Positions 26,694-36,542 are shown, numbered from the stretch's first letter. The stretch: DNA of 64,000 nucleotides from Moanibacter sp965226025 (GCA_965226025.1 CBDDCD010000002.1:1364001-1428000); one strand, 5' to 3'. Program-made: numbers and translations. The notes: generated by a model from the sequence alone, not told the origin.

Positions 26694-27026
26694 TTACCTG
26701 TTAAACACCCTCAATCTCAAATCTCTGATCGCTATGGACTCGGCCCAATCGTTCAGCTCGTAGGACTCTTTTCCCGGATGGACAATATAAACGCGTTTCA
26801 GGCCCAGGTCGGCATGGGCTATCATGTTCCAGAATTTTCCCAACGCGGTCGGTGCCACTTGAACGCCGAAACGCCGCAAATCGCGTTCCAGAAAGGTCTG
26901 AATAAAGTTCGCCCTCCAGTTACGGCTCTCGACATCGTTTTCCGCTAGAAATGATGGCGGGAATCCTCCGCGCCACCACAACCGGCGAAACGCTCCCAAT
27001 CCTCTCAAGCAGTTCTGACCGTTCAA
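26694..27026 (-). pseudogene. Remnant of an AAA ATPase with DUF4143 domain
   Basis: The frame encodes LWWRGGFPPSFLAENDVESR, NWRANFIQTFLERDLRRFGV and LGKFWNMIAHADLG, which match the middle of AAA_14/DUF4143 ATPases. It then jumps to LKRVYIVHPGKESYELNDW, close to the C-terminus of the same family. Walker A and B motifs and the intervening DUF4143 core are missing. It was therefore produced by loss of the 5' half plus an internal deletion. Confidence 0.75.
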
Positions 27027-27032
27027 GAAAGA

Positions 27033-27083
27033 CCATCAACCTTGCAATCTGTGTATGGGAAACACAGATTGCAAGGTTGATGG
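27033..27083. repeat. Perfect 22-bp hairpin
   Basis: CCATCAACCTTGCAATCTGT GT and its exact inverse flank a 7-base loop (ATGGGAA). It lies just upstream of the ATPase remnant. No T-run follows. The region 27084-27529 otherwise shows no gene. Confidence 0.85.
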
Positions 27084-27529
27084 GGGTGCATTGCTCAACC
27101 TTCTTATGTGCGGGAATCTTGAAGGAAAAGACGGAGCGATGAGAACAAGAATGGATAGGACGAAGAGCGGCCACGGGCCACGATTAATCGGAGATCGAAC
27201 CGCCGATTTCATTCGAAGAGGAATTTGAATTCGAAGCTTTCTAAGATTTGGTTGCTACCAGCAATTCGAGACTTGATAGTGATCGGGGTTTGCAGCTCAT
27301 GTAGAGGAATGCGTGAGCATTTCTACGGCGCCGACGGCTACTCTCGACGATAGTGTACTCCCCGTAGGCCCGCCGCTTGAGATAGGGATTTCGAAGTTGC
27401 AGCAATCGAAGAAGAATCCTAGAAACGCTCACGCGTTCCTCTACAGCCTGGAGATCCGTCTAAGGTAGTAGTGCTGTCCGGATCGAGGAATTCCACGATG
27501 TGGCAGTTTGTTGCAATAGAGAGGAATCC

Positions 27530-29569
27530 ATGAGCGAACAGTCACCAGATAGGTCGAGCCTCCGGGCGTCTCCAGACGCTGAACCACAAGCCGTCACCTG
27601 CGGCGATCTCTACGAGAAAATCCTCGGCAGAAAAGTAGACGAAGCGGAGAAACAGCGACTATGGGAGAAAGCCATGAAGGAGACTCAGGAGTCAGAGTGG
27701 GGCTCCTTCAATACCAGGAGTACGGTCGAGGTGAAAAGGGTATTCTACGAACCCGGCAACCCTCACGCCTGGGGGGATCCGGCAATCATCTTTCACGAGG
27801 GTGAATATCACTTCATCTATCTCTGCCTGGCGCCGGACCTTCCTCTGTGTCGGTTGATATCGAAGGACGGCGTATACTGGCGTCATGCTGAACCCGTGAT
27901 CGAGTGCGATTCGGATGTCATTTCGCTCAACACTCCGACCATTCACCAGTTCCCGAGCGGGGGTCCTTTCGTTCTCGAATACACGGCTATGCATCCGGCC
28001 TCCTTCAGTATCCGGCGCATTGCGCAATCGGATGACTTGGAGCATTGGCACAAAGTCGAAAACCTGACCTATTTTCTTCCCGGTAGCGAGGGCGTTCAGC
28101 ATGATGGAAATGCTCGCTTTGAGGCGAATTACGTTCTCTTGGATGGTGATGCGCGTCGTCCCGGGAATGTCGCTTGGCGGGAGAACGGGTGGTTTTACGG
28201 GGTGTCGTGTGGTTCCACTCTGCAGAAATCGAAAGACGGCATTCACTGGGATCCCGCTGGACGCCTTGAGCTGAACATTCCCACACCTGTTCCTCGTCAG
28301 GCCGATGGGAGCAAGGACACGTTTACGGGATTCTTCAAGTTCGGCGACCGCTACTTTGTAATCTGTCCCTCTTATCGAGAGTTGCTTCCTCAGTCGCGAG
28401 TCTATTGGTCGAACCTGGTCGAAGGACCCTTCCATCCAACTCCTCGCAATTCTGCATTGGGGGACTTCTTTGCCTACTACCCCCGTTTCGGGATCGGCCG
28501 TGAAGGCGAAGTTCTGGCTTCGGTGGATTTCAATGAGTGCCTCCACATGTGGGACAGGAAGGGCGATACGAAGAAACACTATGTTGTTCCTCCCTTTGAG
28601 CAGCTGGTCTGCGACGGCAAAGATCTGTGGCTGAAATACTGGCCCGGCAACGATGTGCTGAAGGCCCATCCCATTGCTCTAAAAAGAGCCTCTTCCTCGC
28701 GACGCGAAGATCGTCTCATTAGTCGCATTGCCGAGAATATCAATTTTGAGAAGGGCGTGGTCATTGAAGGGGAAATTGACGTCCTTGGTCCGGACAGAGA
28801 ACACGATCTGGCCCTGGACGCTGTGGTTTCTGCAACTGGCACCGTCCAGCCTCGAGATCAGCCCGACGCCTTTGATCCGCGACATGCCGTATCGGATGAT
28901 CTGGACACGAGGTGGGTGGCCACCATCAGTGATGAAAGACCGGAGTTCGTTCTTGATCTCGGCGAGCTCAAGGAAGTTGGCCGGGTTCGCATTCAGTGGG
29001 CCCTCAGCTGGTCCGAATCGGCTGTGACTCTGCAGATCTCAAATGACGGGCAAAACTGGGCCCCTTTTCCAGGTGAACTGTCGAAGCACTACGTCAGGTA
29101 TGTGTCACTTTTCGAAACAGTGGCGCCGGCAAAGGCACGCTTTCTGCGATTGAGCGATTTCGGGAATATTCGCGGTCTGGTTGGTATTCGAAGCGTCAGA
29201 GTTTTCGCTCGGAGGTCGGAGAATCTCGGCGAGAACCTTCAGTCACCGGGTCTCTACATTGGCGGCCAGGGAGGACAGCCGGGATGGGCCGTTTTTCTCG
29301 ACGATGCCCGACGAATGCGGATGGGATATCTTAATGCCGATGGCACTCACTTCAACTATCCTGTGGAGAGAGATCTGACCTATTTGAATCTGGGCGGAAC
29401 GGCGACCTTCAGGTTGATCCAACGTGGTCGTTTCTTTTTCTTCTATATCGATGATTATTCGATGTCGTGGCTCAGTTTGAACAAACTCCCAGGCAGAGAA
29501 ATCGGCCTGATCAGCGGCCCCCGCGGAGAGAAAATCTCGAACGTTGGGGCATGGTATGCTGGTGATTAG
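27530..29569 (+). CDS. Beta-propeller carbohydrate-active protein with F5/8 (discoidin) domain
   Basis: This protein of about 679 residues was placed by an internal ATG preceded by GAGAGGA; the earlier start at 27500 lacks a site. Residues ~60-400 form a GH43/32-like five-bladed propeller (PHAWGDPAIIFHEGEYHFIY, LISKDGVYWRHAEPV, LQKSKDGIHWDPAG). Residues ~430-580 resemble a discoidin/CBM32 domain (VSDDLDTRWVATISDERPEF, VRIQWALSWSESAVTLQISN). The end (FRLIQRGRFFFFYIDDYSMS) is a LamG/DUF1080-like sandwich. No signal peptide was seen. It probably binds or cleaves a glycan; catalytic residues were not confirmed. Confidence 0.75.
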   Translation: MSEQSPDRSSLRASPDAEPQAVTCGDLYEKILGRKVDEAEKQRLWEKAMKETQESEWGSFNTRSTVEVKRVFYEPGNPHAWGDPAIIFHEGEYHFIYLCLAPDLPLCRLISKDGVYWRHAEPVIECDSDVISLNTPTIHQFPSGGPFVLEYTAMHPASFSIRRIAQSDDLEHWHKVENLTYFLPGSEGVQHDGNARFEANYVLLDGDARRPGNVAWRENGWFYGVSCGSTLQKSKDGIHWDPAGRLELNIPTPVPRQADGSKDTFTGFFKFGDRYFVICPSYRELLPQSRVYWSNLVEGPFHPTPRNSALGDFFAYYPRFGIGREGEVLASVDFNECLHMWDRKGDTKKHYVVPPFEQLVCDGKDLWLKYWPGNDVLKAHPIALKRASSSRREDRLISRIAENINFEKGVVIEGEIDVLGPDREHDLALDAVVSATGTVQPRDQPDAFDPRHAVSDDLDTRWVATISDERPEFVLDLGELKEVGRVRIQWALSWSESAVTLQISNDGQNWAPFPGELSKHYVRYVSLFETVAPAKARFLRLSDFGNIRGLVGIRSVRVFARRSENLGENLQSPGLYIGGQGGQPGWAVFLDDARRMRMGYLNADGTHFNYPVERDLTYLNLGGTATFRLIQRGRFFFFYIDDYSMSWLSLNKLPGREIGLISGPRGEKISNVGAWYAGD

Positions 29570-29760
29570 GGATCCCGCTGAGCGGTATTGGTGCGGGTTT
29601 CCGGGCTATGAATTTTGAGGATTGTTCAATGAATCTTGAGCGAGTAGCCAATAAACTCTGCCCAGCGATCCCACACCTTTCTCCCCTTCGCTTGACCATC
29701 TACCCCAAAAGGTGCTTTATCGGCGACTAGAAAAGGTAAGGACAAACAAGGAGCCAATCC

Positions 29761-30837
29761 ATGACCGAGTCTACCCGAAAAAACATCCAACCGGATGACC
29801 TAAAGGCCTTTTGTATCGCCGCCATGGTCAAAGCCGGCCTCAGCGAAGAGGATGCCGAACTGAGTGCTCGTGTCTTTGTCAAAACCGATACCTGGGGCAC
29901 CTTTACGCACGGCACGCGGCAGATCCGCGGACTGATGAAGAATGCGCGGCGGGGCCGTCTGGTCGCTGCCGCCAAGGAGAAGATTGTGAACGAAGGACCG
30001 TCTTGGGCCATCATTGACGCCTGCGACGGCATGCCCCCATCCATCTGCTACCGTGCCGTCGAATTGGCTCTGAAGAAGGCAGGGGAAAGCGGCATGTGCT
30101 ACATCGGCATCCGAGGCAGCAGTCATTATGGCGCTGCCGGGTTTTACTCAAACATGATTGCCGAGAACGGCATGATTGGTCTTTCCATGTGCAACGTGGA
30201 ACCCTGCATGACCGTGCCGGGGGGAAAGAGCAAGATTCTAGGGACCAATCCGATCGCCTACGCCGCACCAACCGGCACGGACCGCACCATCATGCTGGAC
30301 ATCGCCACCAGCGCGGTTGCCGCCACCAAGATATTCGCGGCCAAGAACGAAGGCCGCAGCATTCCGGACACTTGGCTGACGGACGAAGACGGCGTTCCCA
30401 CAACCGATCCCACCGAGTATCCGGAGAAGGGGGCGCAGCTACCCATGGCCGGACACAAGGGTTACGGGTTGGCCGTGCTGGTGGAGATGCTGACAGCGAC
30501 CCTATCAGGTGCAGCCATGATGAGCGCCGTGCAGAGCTGGGTGGCGGACACGGACGAACCCTCGAATCAAGGTCATGCTTTTTTGGCCATCAACGTCGGC
30601 GCCATGATGCCGCTGGAGGAATTCCACACCCGGATTGCCACCATGTGCGAAGAGATCAAGGGCGCCTCCACAGCCAAAGGTGGAACTATCTTTCTGCCGG
30701 GAGAGATCGAGTGGAACAAGCGGGAGAAAGCCCTCGCCGAGGGTATCGTCATGCCCGAGGATGTTTTGATCAGTTTGCGGGGACTGGCCGAGGACAGTGA
30801 TTTGGATCCGGCCGATTTTGATCTGGATCTGGGCTGA
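29761..30837 (+). CDS. Ldh2/malate-dehydrogenase family oxidoreductase
   Basis: This 358-residue NAD(P)-dependent dehydrogenase of the Ldh_2 fold is related to YlbC, ureidoglycolate dehydrogenase and sulfolactate dehydrogenase. Motifs are TDTWGTFTHGTRQIRGLMKN, IRGSSHYGAAGFYSNMIAEN (catalytic His), GTNPIAYAAPTG and PMAGHKGYGLAVLVEMLTATLSG. AAGGAG lies 7 bases before the ATG. The substrate, a 2-hydroxyacid, cannot be told from sequence. The following 3' remnant of a hydantoinase gene suggests a former catabolic cluster. Confidence 0.93.
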   Translation: MTESTRKNIQPDDLKAFCIAAMVKAGLSEEDAELSARVFVKTDTWGTFTHGTRQIRGLMKNARRGRLVAAAKEKIVNEGPSWAIIDACDGMPPSICYRAVELALKKAGESGMCYIGIRGSSHYGAAGFYSNMIAENGMIGLSMCNVEPCMTVPGGKSKILGTNPIAYAAPTGTDRTIMLDIATSAVAATKIFAAKNEGRSIPDTWLTDEDGVPTTDPTEYPEKGAQLPMAGHKGYGLAVLVEMLTATLSGAAMMSAVQSWVADTDEPSNQGHAFLAINVGAMMPLEEFHTRIATMCEEIKGASTAKGGTIFLPGEIEWNKREKALAEGIVMPEDVLISLRGLAEDSDLDPADFDLDLG

Positions 30838-30901
30838 TAGAACCCTCTGCGATGGAGCAGCCTCCTAGCCCGCTTTTCTCACTAGTTTTTCGAGCATCGT
30901 T

Positions 30902-31018
30902 GTGCCGGGCGGTGGCGGTTGGGGCGACCCGAGATTGCACGACCTGGATCGCGTCGAACGGGATGTCGAAGAAGGGCTGATCTCCGCTGAGCGGGCAAAG
31001 GAGATTTACACGGGATGA
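30902..31018 (+). pseudogene. 3' remnant of hydantoinase B / N-methylhydantoinase B-like gene
   Basis: The frame reads VPGGGGWGDPRLHDLDRVER, then DVEEGLISAERAKEIYTG and TGA. GGGG(W/Y)GDP..RD...V..DV..GLVS is the conserved C-terminus of HyuB proteins. Only 38 codons remain. A TAGCCCGCTTTTCTCAC repeat end lies just before it at 30867. Confidence 0.75.
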
Positions 31019-31098
31019 AAACCGCGGACGCAATCGTCATTGGCACGATTGGACGCACACACATGCGCGCCCAAGGGGAAATCGTTAACCTTCAGTAG
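31015..31098 (+). pseudogene. 5' stub of a dinucleotide-binding oxidoreductase gene
   Basis: ATGA overlaps the hydantoinase stop. The start KTADAIVIG resembles the beginning of an FAD-dependent oxidoreductase, but it leaves the family after about 11 residues and stops after 27 codons. It overlaps the 3' end of the ankyrin gene. Confidence 0.4.
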
Positions 31099-32152
31099 CG
31101 GCGCCGGCTTCTTTTAGAATTTCGATTGTGGCCACGTGATTCGCTTTGATCGCGTAATCCAACGGAGTCCGCCCGTCGTCATCAACGGAATCCAGGTCGT
31201 TCGGTGTCAATTCAACGACCTTATTCAACACCTCAGCATTCTCCCCTTGAAGAGGCGCAGCTGCCAAGTGCAGGATGCTTGCCCCATGGGCATTGCCCTT
31301 GGAGATTGAGGCTCCTTTTTCAATAAGCCATTCGAAAGTTTCCAAATGGCCTTCCAGCACTGCATGGAGGAGAGGTGTACAGCCGTCGCTTTTGAAGTTG
31401 AGCGAAGTTGAGCTATCACTGGTGGCGACAATACCATCGGTGGCAGCGGCAAGATAGGCGGCGTTTTCCTCTCCATCGAAAGAGCTGGCTAAATCGATAT
31501 CCACTCCTGCGTCCAGGTTTCTTTGGATGAGTGGGATCCGATTCTGAACCGCTGCCCAGTGGATAGAATTGTTGCTTAGAGTCGATGTAGCTGACAGATC
31601 GGCTCCCGACTCAAGAAGGACATCGAAAATCTCAATTCGTCCCCAAATTCCAGCCATGAGGAGCGGGGTCCATCGATAAAGTCCCTTTTCGACGAAATAC
31701 TCGTCCCAAACAAACCAGTGAGCCTTTTTTAGAGGGCGGTTTGGATCCTCGCCGTGATCCAGAAGATGGCTTACGATCTCAGGTCGATTGGTTAGGATCG
31801 GGTATTGGATAGGAAATACGTCGTGAACGGTGTGGCTTAGCGCTTCCGGATTCTTATCCAAATGAGCATCGATAGCCGCGAAGTTCCCAAGTCCGCAGGC
31901 AGACCAAAGATCCATTTCTGCTCCGTTCTCCAATAGCAGTTTTACATCGGGAGTGTTTTTCTTCCATCGAGAACGGAAGGTTGCCAATTGAAGGACCGAG
32001 CGACCGAATTCGTCCTTCGCTTCGATCAGACGCTCTCTGTCTTGAGGATTGCTATCGAATAGTTCGCGAACCGTTTCGACGCTACCTCCATTGATCGCTT
32101 GGACGAATTGCTCCGTGAGGCCTACTTTCATTTCAGTGCCTGTCGTCTGCAT
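31085..32152 (-). CDS. Ankyrin-repeat protein
   Basis: This 355-residue protein is built of about eight ankyrin repeats, with clear copies at GRSVLQLATFRSRW, RWTPLLMAGIWGRIEIFDVL, NNSIHWAAVQNRIPLI, CTPLLHAVLEGHLETFEWL, GASILHLAAAPLQGEN and GRTPLDYAIKANHVATIEIL. No signal peptide, membrane segment or enzymatic domain is seen, so it is probably a cytosolic protein-interaction scaffold. Ankyrin proteins are enriched in sponge symbionts, which fits the suspected host-associated lifestyle (inference). Met8 is an alternative start. Confidence 0.9.
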   Translation of the reverse strand: MQTTGTEMKVGLTEQFVQAINGGSVETVRELFDSNPQDRERLIEAKDEFGRSVLQLATFRSRWKKNTPDVKLLLENGAEMDLWSACGLGNFAAIDAHLDKNPEALSHTVHDVFPIQYPILTNRPEIVSHLLDHGEDPNRPLKKAHWFVWDEYFVEKGLYRWTPLLMAGIWGRIEIFDVLLESGADLSATSTLSNNSIHWAAVQNRIPLIQRNLDAGVDIDLASSFDGEENAAYLAAATDGIVATSDSSTSLNFKSDGCTPLLHAVLEGHLETFEWLIEKGASISKGNAHGASILHLAAAPLQGENAEVLNKVVELTPNDLDSVDDDGRTPLDYAIKANHVATIEILKEAGAATEG

Positions 32153-32365
32153 AAACGACTGAAAGAAGGTTAATCAGTTATTAACAAAGAAAGGCTTCGC
32201 CATTTCCGCAGACTGGAGGTTGTCTTCAGCAACCGCCATGAGAATTCGCGAAGTGGACGAACCTGTCGACATTTTTTTGAACCTCTTGTCTGAAGTCGAA
32301 GGCCGTTGGAAATTGGTTGCAGGACACCGATTGGTTCGGAAAACTCACAGATTGTGCGGGTCTGA

Positions 32366-32502
32366 GGCTCCCCCGGTCTTGTGCCGGGGAGGCGCTGATT
32401 CTCTGCTACAAAATGCATGCCCTCCACCGGGCATGCTTTCTCTGTCTGGGGTGGGGTGTAGCTACATATCCAGCGCCTCCCCGGCACAAGACCGGGGGAG
32501 CC
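32366..32502. repeat. Large inverted repeat with perfect 32-bp arms
   Basis: The arms at 32366-32397 (GGCTCCCCCGGTCTTGTGCC...) and 32471-32502 are exact inverse copies. The 73-base spacer carries a second palindrome GCATGCCC/GGGCATGC. No reading frame is present. It resembles a non-autonomous palindromic element and could fold as one long RNA hairpin. Confidence 0.85.
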
Positions 32503-32578
32503 AAGACCCTAATGACCGACCACAGACTTCCGGACTCCTCAATCTAATCCATCCGTTCAGTCGAGAAAGGATTCGTTA

Positions 32579-33019
32579 ATGAATTGGAGCGTATATCTCT
32601 CGGGTGAAATTCACTCCGACTGGCGGCAACAGATAATTGGTGGCGCCAAGGCGCACGACTTACCCATCACATTTACGTCTCCCGTGACGGACCATGGAGC
32701 CAGTGATGCGGCAGGCGACATGTTGGGAGGCGAAAGCAACAACTTCTGGCGCGATCACAAATCATCCAAGGTCAATGGGATTCGAACCAGAACCCACCTG
32801 GAAAAATGCGATGTTGCGGTTGTGCGCTTCGGCGACAAATACAGGCAGTGGAACGCGGCCTTTGACGCCGGTTATTGTTCTGCCATCGGCAAGCCCTACA
32901 TTACTCTACACGAAGAAGATATCGGTCACGCCCTGAAGGAAGTGGACGCCTCCGCTATGGCGTGGGCTACGACTCCAACGCAAGTGGTGGAGATATTGAA
33001 CTATGTTATCAGTGCCTGA
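32579..33019 (+). CDS. YtoQ family protein
   Basis: This 146-residue protein opens NWSVYLSGEIHSDWRQQI and contains ITFTSPVTDHGASDAAGDML and DVAVVRFGDKYRQWNAAFDA. These match the YtoQ family, which is related to nucleoside 2-deoxyribosyltransferase folds. The biochemical function is unknown. Length equals the family norm. It stands alone between an inverted repeat and a broken dioxygenase gene. Confidence 0.88.
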   Translation: MNWSVYLSGEIHSDWRQQIIGGAKAHDLPITFTSPVTDHGASDAAGDMLGGESNNFWRDHKSSKVNGIRTRTHLEKCDVAVVRFGDKYRQWNAAFDAGYCSAIGKPYITLHEEDIGHALKEVDASAMAWATTPTQVVEILNYVISA

Positions 33020-33147
33020 TGACGAGGGGAGGAAGAGGATGACGAAGAGAAAGAGGAAGATCAACTCGTAACCATTTACATGGTTTTCCTTCCCATTAAA
33101 GGCGTCCGCGAACCGCCCGGAAACCCATGCCAGCATTGAAGTTCTAG

Positions 33148-33657
33148 TCAGGCTACCGTCTGAAATGGCTCCCATGCTTCACCTGCGGCGGCGGCTTGCT
33201 TTTCCAACTCCCCCCGCCATCCAACAACTTCGCCGGCCCTGATGCGCTCGATGTCGAACTTCGCATACCGATCCTCCAGCGTATCGCCTAATTTCTGAGT
33301 TTCTGCCCAGCGATCCCACGCCGTTTTCATCCATTCGTGGGGTAAAGATTCCCGCACCGCGGGGTCGAGTTGCCAGGTGTGTCGCGCATCCGCCACGGAC
33401 GGCTCCTCATCAGGCGGGCCCGACCATTCTGACCAACCAATTGCCAACGTGTTGCGCTCCCGGTCAGGAACCGTGTGCCCCGTGTGAATATTGGACCCGA
33501 CGCGAATGAGCGCTTCCCCAGCCTTGAGTCGAATTGCCACCTGGTTGGGCAGGGGATGTTTGCCGTTCCAACTGGGTGTGTGGCGGCACCCCCTGATCCT
33601 TCATCTTCTGTGGAAGCAGCACATCATGTTCATAGGGGGTACGCCATCGGTTGTGGC
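33148..33657 (-). pseudogene. 3' half of a phytanoyl-CoA dioxygenase gene split by IS copy C
   Basis: Continuing from the 5' half after removal of the IS, the frame reads IPG|SHNRWRTPYEHDVLLPQK. A frame change follows at a run of five G (33589-33593). It then gives SWNGKHPLPNQVAIRLKAGE, IHTGHTVPDRERNTLAIGWS and a C-terminal WDRWAETQKLGDTLEDRYA. HTGH...R carries the distal iron-binding His and the oxoglutarate-binding Arg of PhyH enzymes. Confidence 0.85.
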
Positions 33658-33662
33658 TACCT

Positions 33663-35481
33663 AGAGCCCGTCCCAGTGGTGGAAACAATTGATTTTTAAT
33701 GAGTTATGGGCAAAAAAAAGGCCGGATAGAGCTGCAAAAAGCTCGATCCGGCGAAAAAGGGCGCTTATGCTTGCGTTAGTCAAATACAAAGCACGCCCTT
33801 CTCATGAAAAATATTGCCGTACAAAGCTTCCTGCGTCCAGCCCTAACTCCAGTCATTCGATGCAAAGACTACACCGTGTTTCTGGAAACAATGGAGCGGA
33901 TTGACCGGGTTTTGATCGACTCCTCGCTGGAAAGGGAGGCGATCGTAAAAGCCTTGGAAGGATGGGATGAAGCGGGAGGGAAGGATCGGGAGCGACGCGC
34001 TCTAAGAGCGATAAAAGCGCTACGGGTGGAGGTGGTGCGTCATTTACTCGGAGGGATATCCTTTCGTTGTCTGTCGCAGGAGTTGGGACGCAGTGAGCTT
34101 CTGGCTAATTTTTGCCGGGTGCGTGAGGTAGACGGGATCCGGAAAATATCGAAGAGCAGTCTGGAACGGGATTCGAAATTCTTCGACGAAGCGTATCTGA
34201 GACAGCTGCATGCAAGGATGACCGAGGTGGTGGGCAATGCTGAACATTGTGGTGAGGCAGGATTAGAGAAGCCGATCGATACGAGGGAATGCCTGATCGA
34301 CGCCACTTGCCTGGAAGCGAACATCCACTGGCCCGTGGACTGGGTCTTGCTCAAGGATGTGGGAGCAACGCTGCTCAAGGCGATCAGTCTGATCCGGCAG
34401 GCGGGAATGAAACAGCGCATGCCCCAGGGAGCAAAGGGATTGGCTCGGGAGATGAACAAACGGTGCCTGGAGATGACGCATGCGCGTCGGCGCCGGGAGG
34501 CGGGCAAAGCGCGTAAAGGGATCCTGCGGCGGATGAAGCTATTGCTCAAGAAGATTGAGGGCCATGCCCTTCGCCACCGTGACTTATTGGAAGCTATGTG
34601 GATGCAAAGCGATTACACCGAGAAGAAGGCGAGCCGAATCATCGAGCGAATGGATGGTATGTTAGAGCAGATACCGCAGGTCATGAAACAGGCGCACGAA
34701 CGGATCATAGGGGGGCGGCAGGTGAAGAATGAGGAGAAGATCCTGAGCGCCTACGAACCTGAGATTGACGTCATCGTGCGAGGCAAGGCAGATCGGGAGG
34801 TGGAGTTTGGCAACACCCTTTATTTATGCGAGAGCGCAGAGGGATATCTGTTGGACTGGAAACTGTATGGGGGGCAGGCCCCGAGCGAATTGAAGCAGCT
34901 TTGGGAAAGTCTGGAGAGGCAAAAGGGCTTCGCTTTAGAGGAGAAGATCGAAGCGATCAGTGGGGATCGGGGCTATGCCTCGAAGGCGGCCAGCAAGCGG
35001 CTCCAGGCAGAGGGGATTTTTGACGCCCTTACGCCCCGCAATCCACAAGAGCTCAAGGAGCGGATGGAGGAGCCGCGCTTTGTCCGGTTGCAGCGACGAC
35101 GAGGGAGCACCGAAGGCCGGATCGGAGTGCTCAAGAACCGATGGCACGGGGGCAAGATACGCAGCAAAGGCTTTGACAACCGTAACCTTAGCGTGGCCTG
35201 GTCGGTTCTGTCCCACAATCTATGGAAAATCGCGCAGAGACTTGCGCAAGAACATGAGAAAGAGGCAACGCAGGCGGCATAGGGATCCAAGAATCGAGTC
35301 AGAGGCGCTTCCTTGGGAGAACTATCGACTCAAAGCGAGAGGAAGGGTGCTGGAAAGGTGCATAACGGATAAAAGGTAAGCTACCGAGGACGGAAGGCAT
35401 GTCGTGGTCTACATAACGTGACGAAGATTGATATCGGTATCAGGCTTCCACCCAAATCCTCTCGGATTTGGGACAGCCTCT
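33663..35481 (+). mobile_element. Insertion sequence copy C (1819 bp, full length)
   Basis: Its ends and hairpin are the same as in copy B. The 5-bp target duplication is TACCT (33658-33662 and 35481-35485, with one T shared with the IS end). It disrupts a leftward phytanoyl-CoA dioxygenase gene. It differs from copy B at only a few positions, for example near 33775 and 34022. Confidence 0.95.
33804..35282 (+). CDS. DDE transposase of IS copy C
   Basis: This 492-residue protein is identical to the copy B transposase, and the nucleotide differences are silent. All three catalytic motifs are intact. It can presumably move the element. Confidence 0.95.
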   Translation: MKNIAVQSFLRPALTPVIRCKDYTVFLETMERIDRVLIDSSLEREAIVKALEGWDEAGGKDRERRALRAIKALRVEVVRHLLGGISFRCLSQELGRSELLANFCRVREVDGIRKISKSSLERDSKFFDEAYLRQLHARMTEVVGNAEHCGEAGLEKPIDTRECLIDATCLEANIHWPVDWVLLKDVGATLLKAISLIRQAGMKQRMPQGAKGLAREMNKRCLEMTHARRRREAGKARKGILRRMKLLLKKIEGHALRHRDLLEAMWMQSDYTEKKASRIIERMDGMLEQIPQVMKQAHERIIGGRQVKNEEKILSAYEPEIDVIVRGKADREVEFGNTLYLCESAEGYLLDWKLYGGQAPSELKQLWESLERQKGFALEEKIEAISGDRGYASKAASKRLQAEGIFDALTPRNPQELKERMEEPRFVRLQRRRGSTEGRIGVLKNRWHGGKIRSKGFDNRNLSVAWSVLSHNLWKIAQRLAQEHEKEATQAA

Positions 35482-36165
35482 ACCTGGTATAAGCTCGTGA
35501 CATTCGTCGTCAACCAAAGCCAGAAACACACTCACACCGCTTCGTTCCCGAAGAGACTTTGCATTTTTTTCTCGGATTTCTTTCCAACGGATTTTCTCGA
35601 CTTCCTCCGAATACGCCTCAGGGCCTTCTCCACGAATTTCCTGCTGCGAGAAATAGGGCTTGCCGGTACCCCACCACGTCGCGTCGCGGTGCCAGCCTAG
35701 CTTATGCTCGTTGCGCCGTGGGTTGCACCACAGGAGCATGGCACTCATCACCATATCGTCAGGCTTAAGCCCACACCAGGATTTGACGAAGTCTAGGAAA
35801 TCCTGCGACCCAAGGAACTGGGTAAAGCACGGCTCCCCGAATGCCGGGTGAATAAGCCCCCGAATTGCCCAAGGCTCATCCGCTTTGGCCCGATGGACAT
35901 AGCCCTTCGAACAGTCGATCTTGCTGTAGCCACTTTCGGGTGCGCATGCCTTCGTAACGCGTCGACCTGCCTCGCGCAAAGTGGAAATCCACGGGTTATC
36001 GACAAAATCGGTGATGATTGCGAAACCATGCTCTTGCAAATGCGCCAGCCTCTCCGGGGTTGCCCCAGGTGCCGAAAGTTCGGGCTTGGAATCAGCAAAA
36101 GCTGTCGACCGATAAGTTGAAACCGACTCAGATGCTGCTGCCGCCGATGACTTATTGATGGCCAT
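35482..36165 (-). pseudogene. 5' half of a phytanoyl-CoA dioxygenase gene split by IS copy C
   Basis: A strong AAGGAGG precedes ATG at 36165. The 228 residues include LAHLQEHGFAIITDFVDNPW, LIHPAFGEPCFTQFLGSQDF and HKLGWHRDATWW, whose HRD is the iron-binding His-x-Asp. They end SVFLALVDDECHELIPG at the insertion. The frame runs on into the IS for 13 codons (RGCPKSERIWVEA) before a stop. The intact gene would have encoded about 397 residues of an Fe(II)/2-oxoglutarate dioxygenase. Confidence 0.88.
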
Positions 36166-36390
36166 TCTGTCCTCCTTGAATAAATGAAATGGGATCCTTT
36201 AGTAGCTGACTGGGCTCGCAAAAAAAACCGTTTGGCCGACTTTCCTTGTCTCCAATGCCGTCGATGGGAAGCGAGGGCGAATGAGCAGTTGTCCTTCAAA
36301 TGTAATTGTGTTCTTCACGGATCTGCGGAGAGAAAGGGTGTTAACCCTGTCCTTTTTTTCTGGTCCCTTCAAGCCCGTTCGGAACGGGAC

Positions 36391-36471
36391 AATCCCCTCC
36401 TTGGAGGGGCGCCCGTCACGTCTCGTCGAAGCACGCAGTGCGAAGACGGAAGGGCGGGGTGGGTTGCCCGA
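36391..36471. repeat. Dispersed GC-rich palindrome copy
   Basis: CCCCTCCTTGGAGGGGCGCCC and GGGCGGGGTGGGTTGCCC enclose about 45 bases, a longer version of the repeat at 16888. Confidence 0.6.
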
Positions 36472-36542
36472 ATCAAGTAAGTTCTCGTCGCACTTCCCAC
36501 TTGAGGCTAGGTGCTGGTGTTCGTAAAAACGATGACATCACC

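Noticed and set aside
27033..27083. Hairpin as rho-independent terminator
   Set aside because: No T-run follows on either strand.
27692..28669. Leftward 325-codon open frame
   Set aside because: Opposite the propeller/discoidin gene, which has consistent domain motifs and a ribosome site.
29620..29735. Leftward protein-like tract (KVWDRWAEFIGYSLK)
   Set aside because: Short, could not be tied to a family; noted only as a possible remnant.
30096..30800. Rightward 234-codon open frame
   Set aside because: Out-of-frame shadow within the Ldh2 gene; His/Arg-rich composition.
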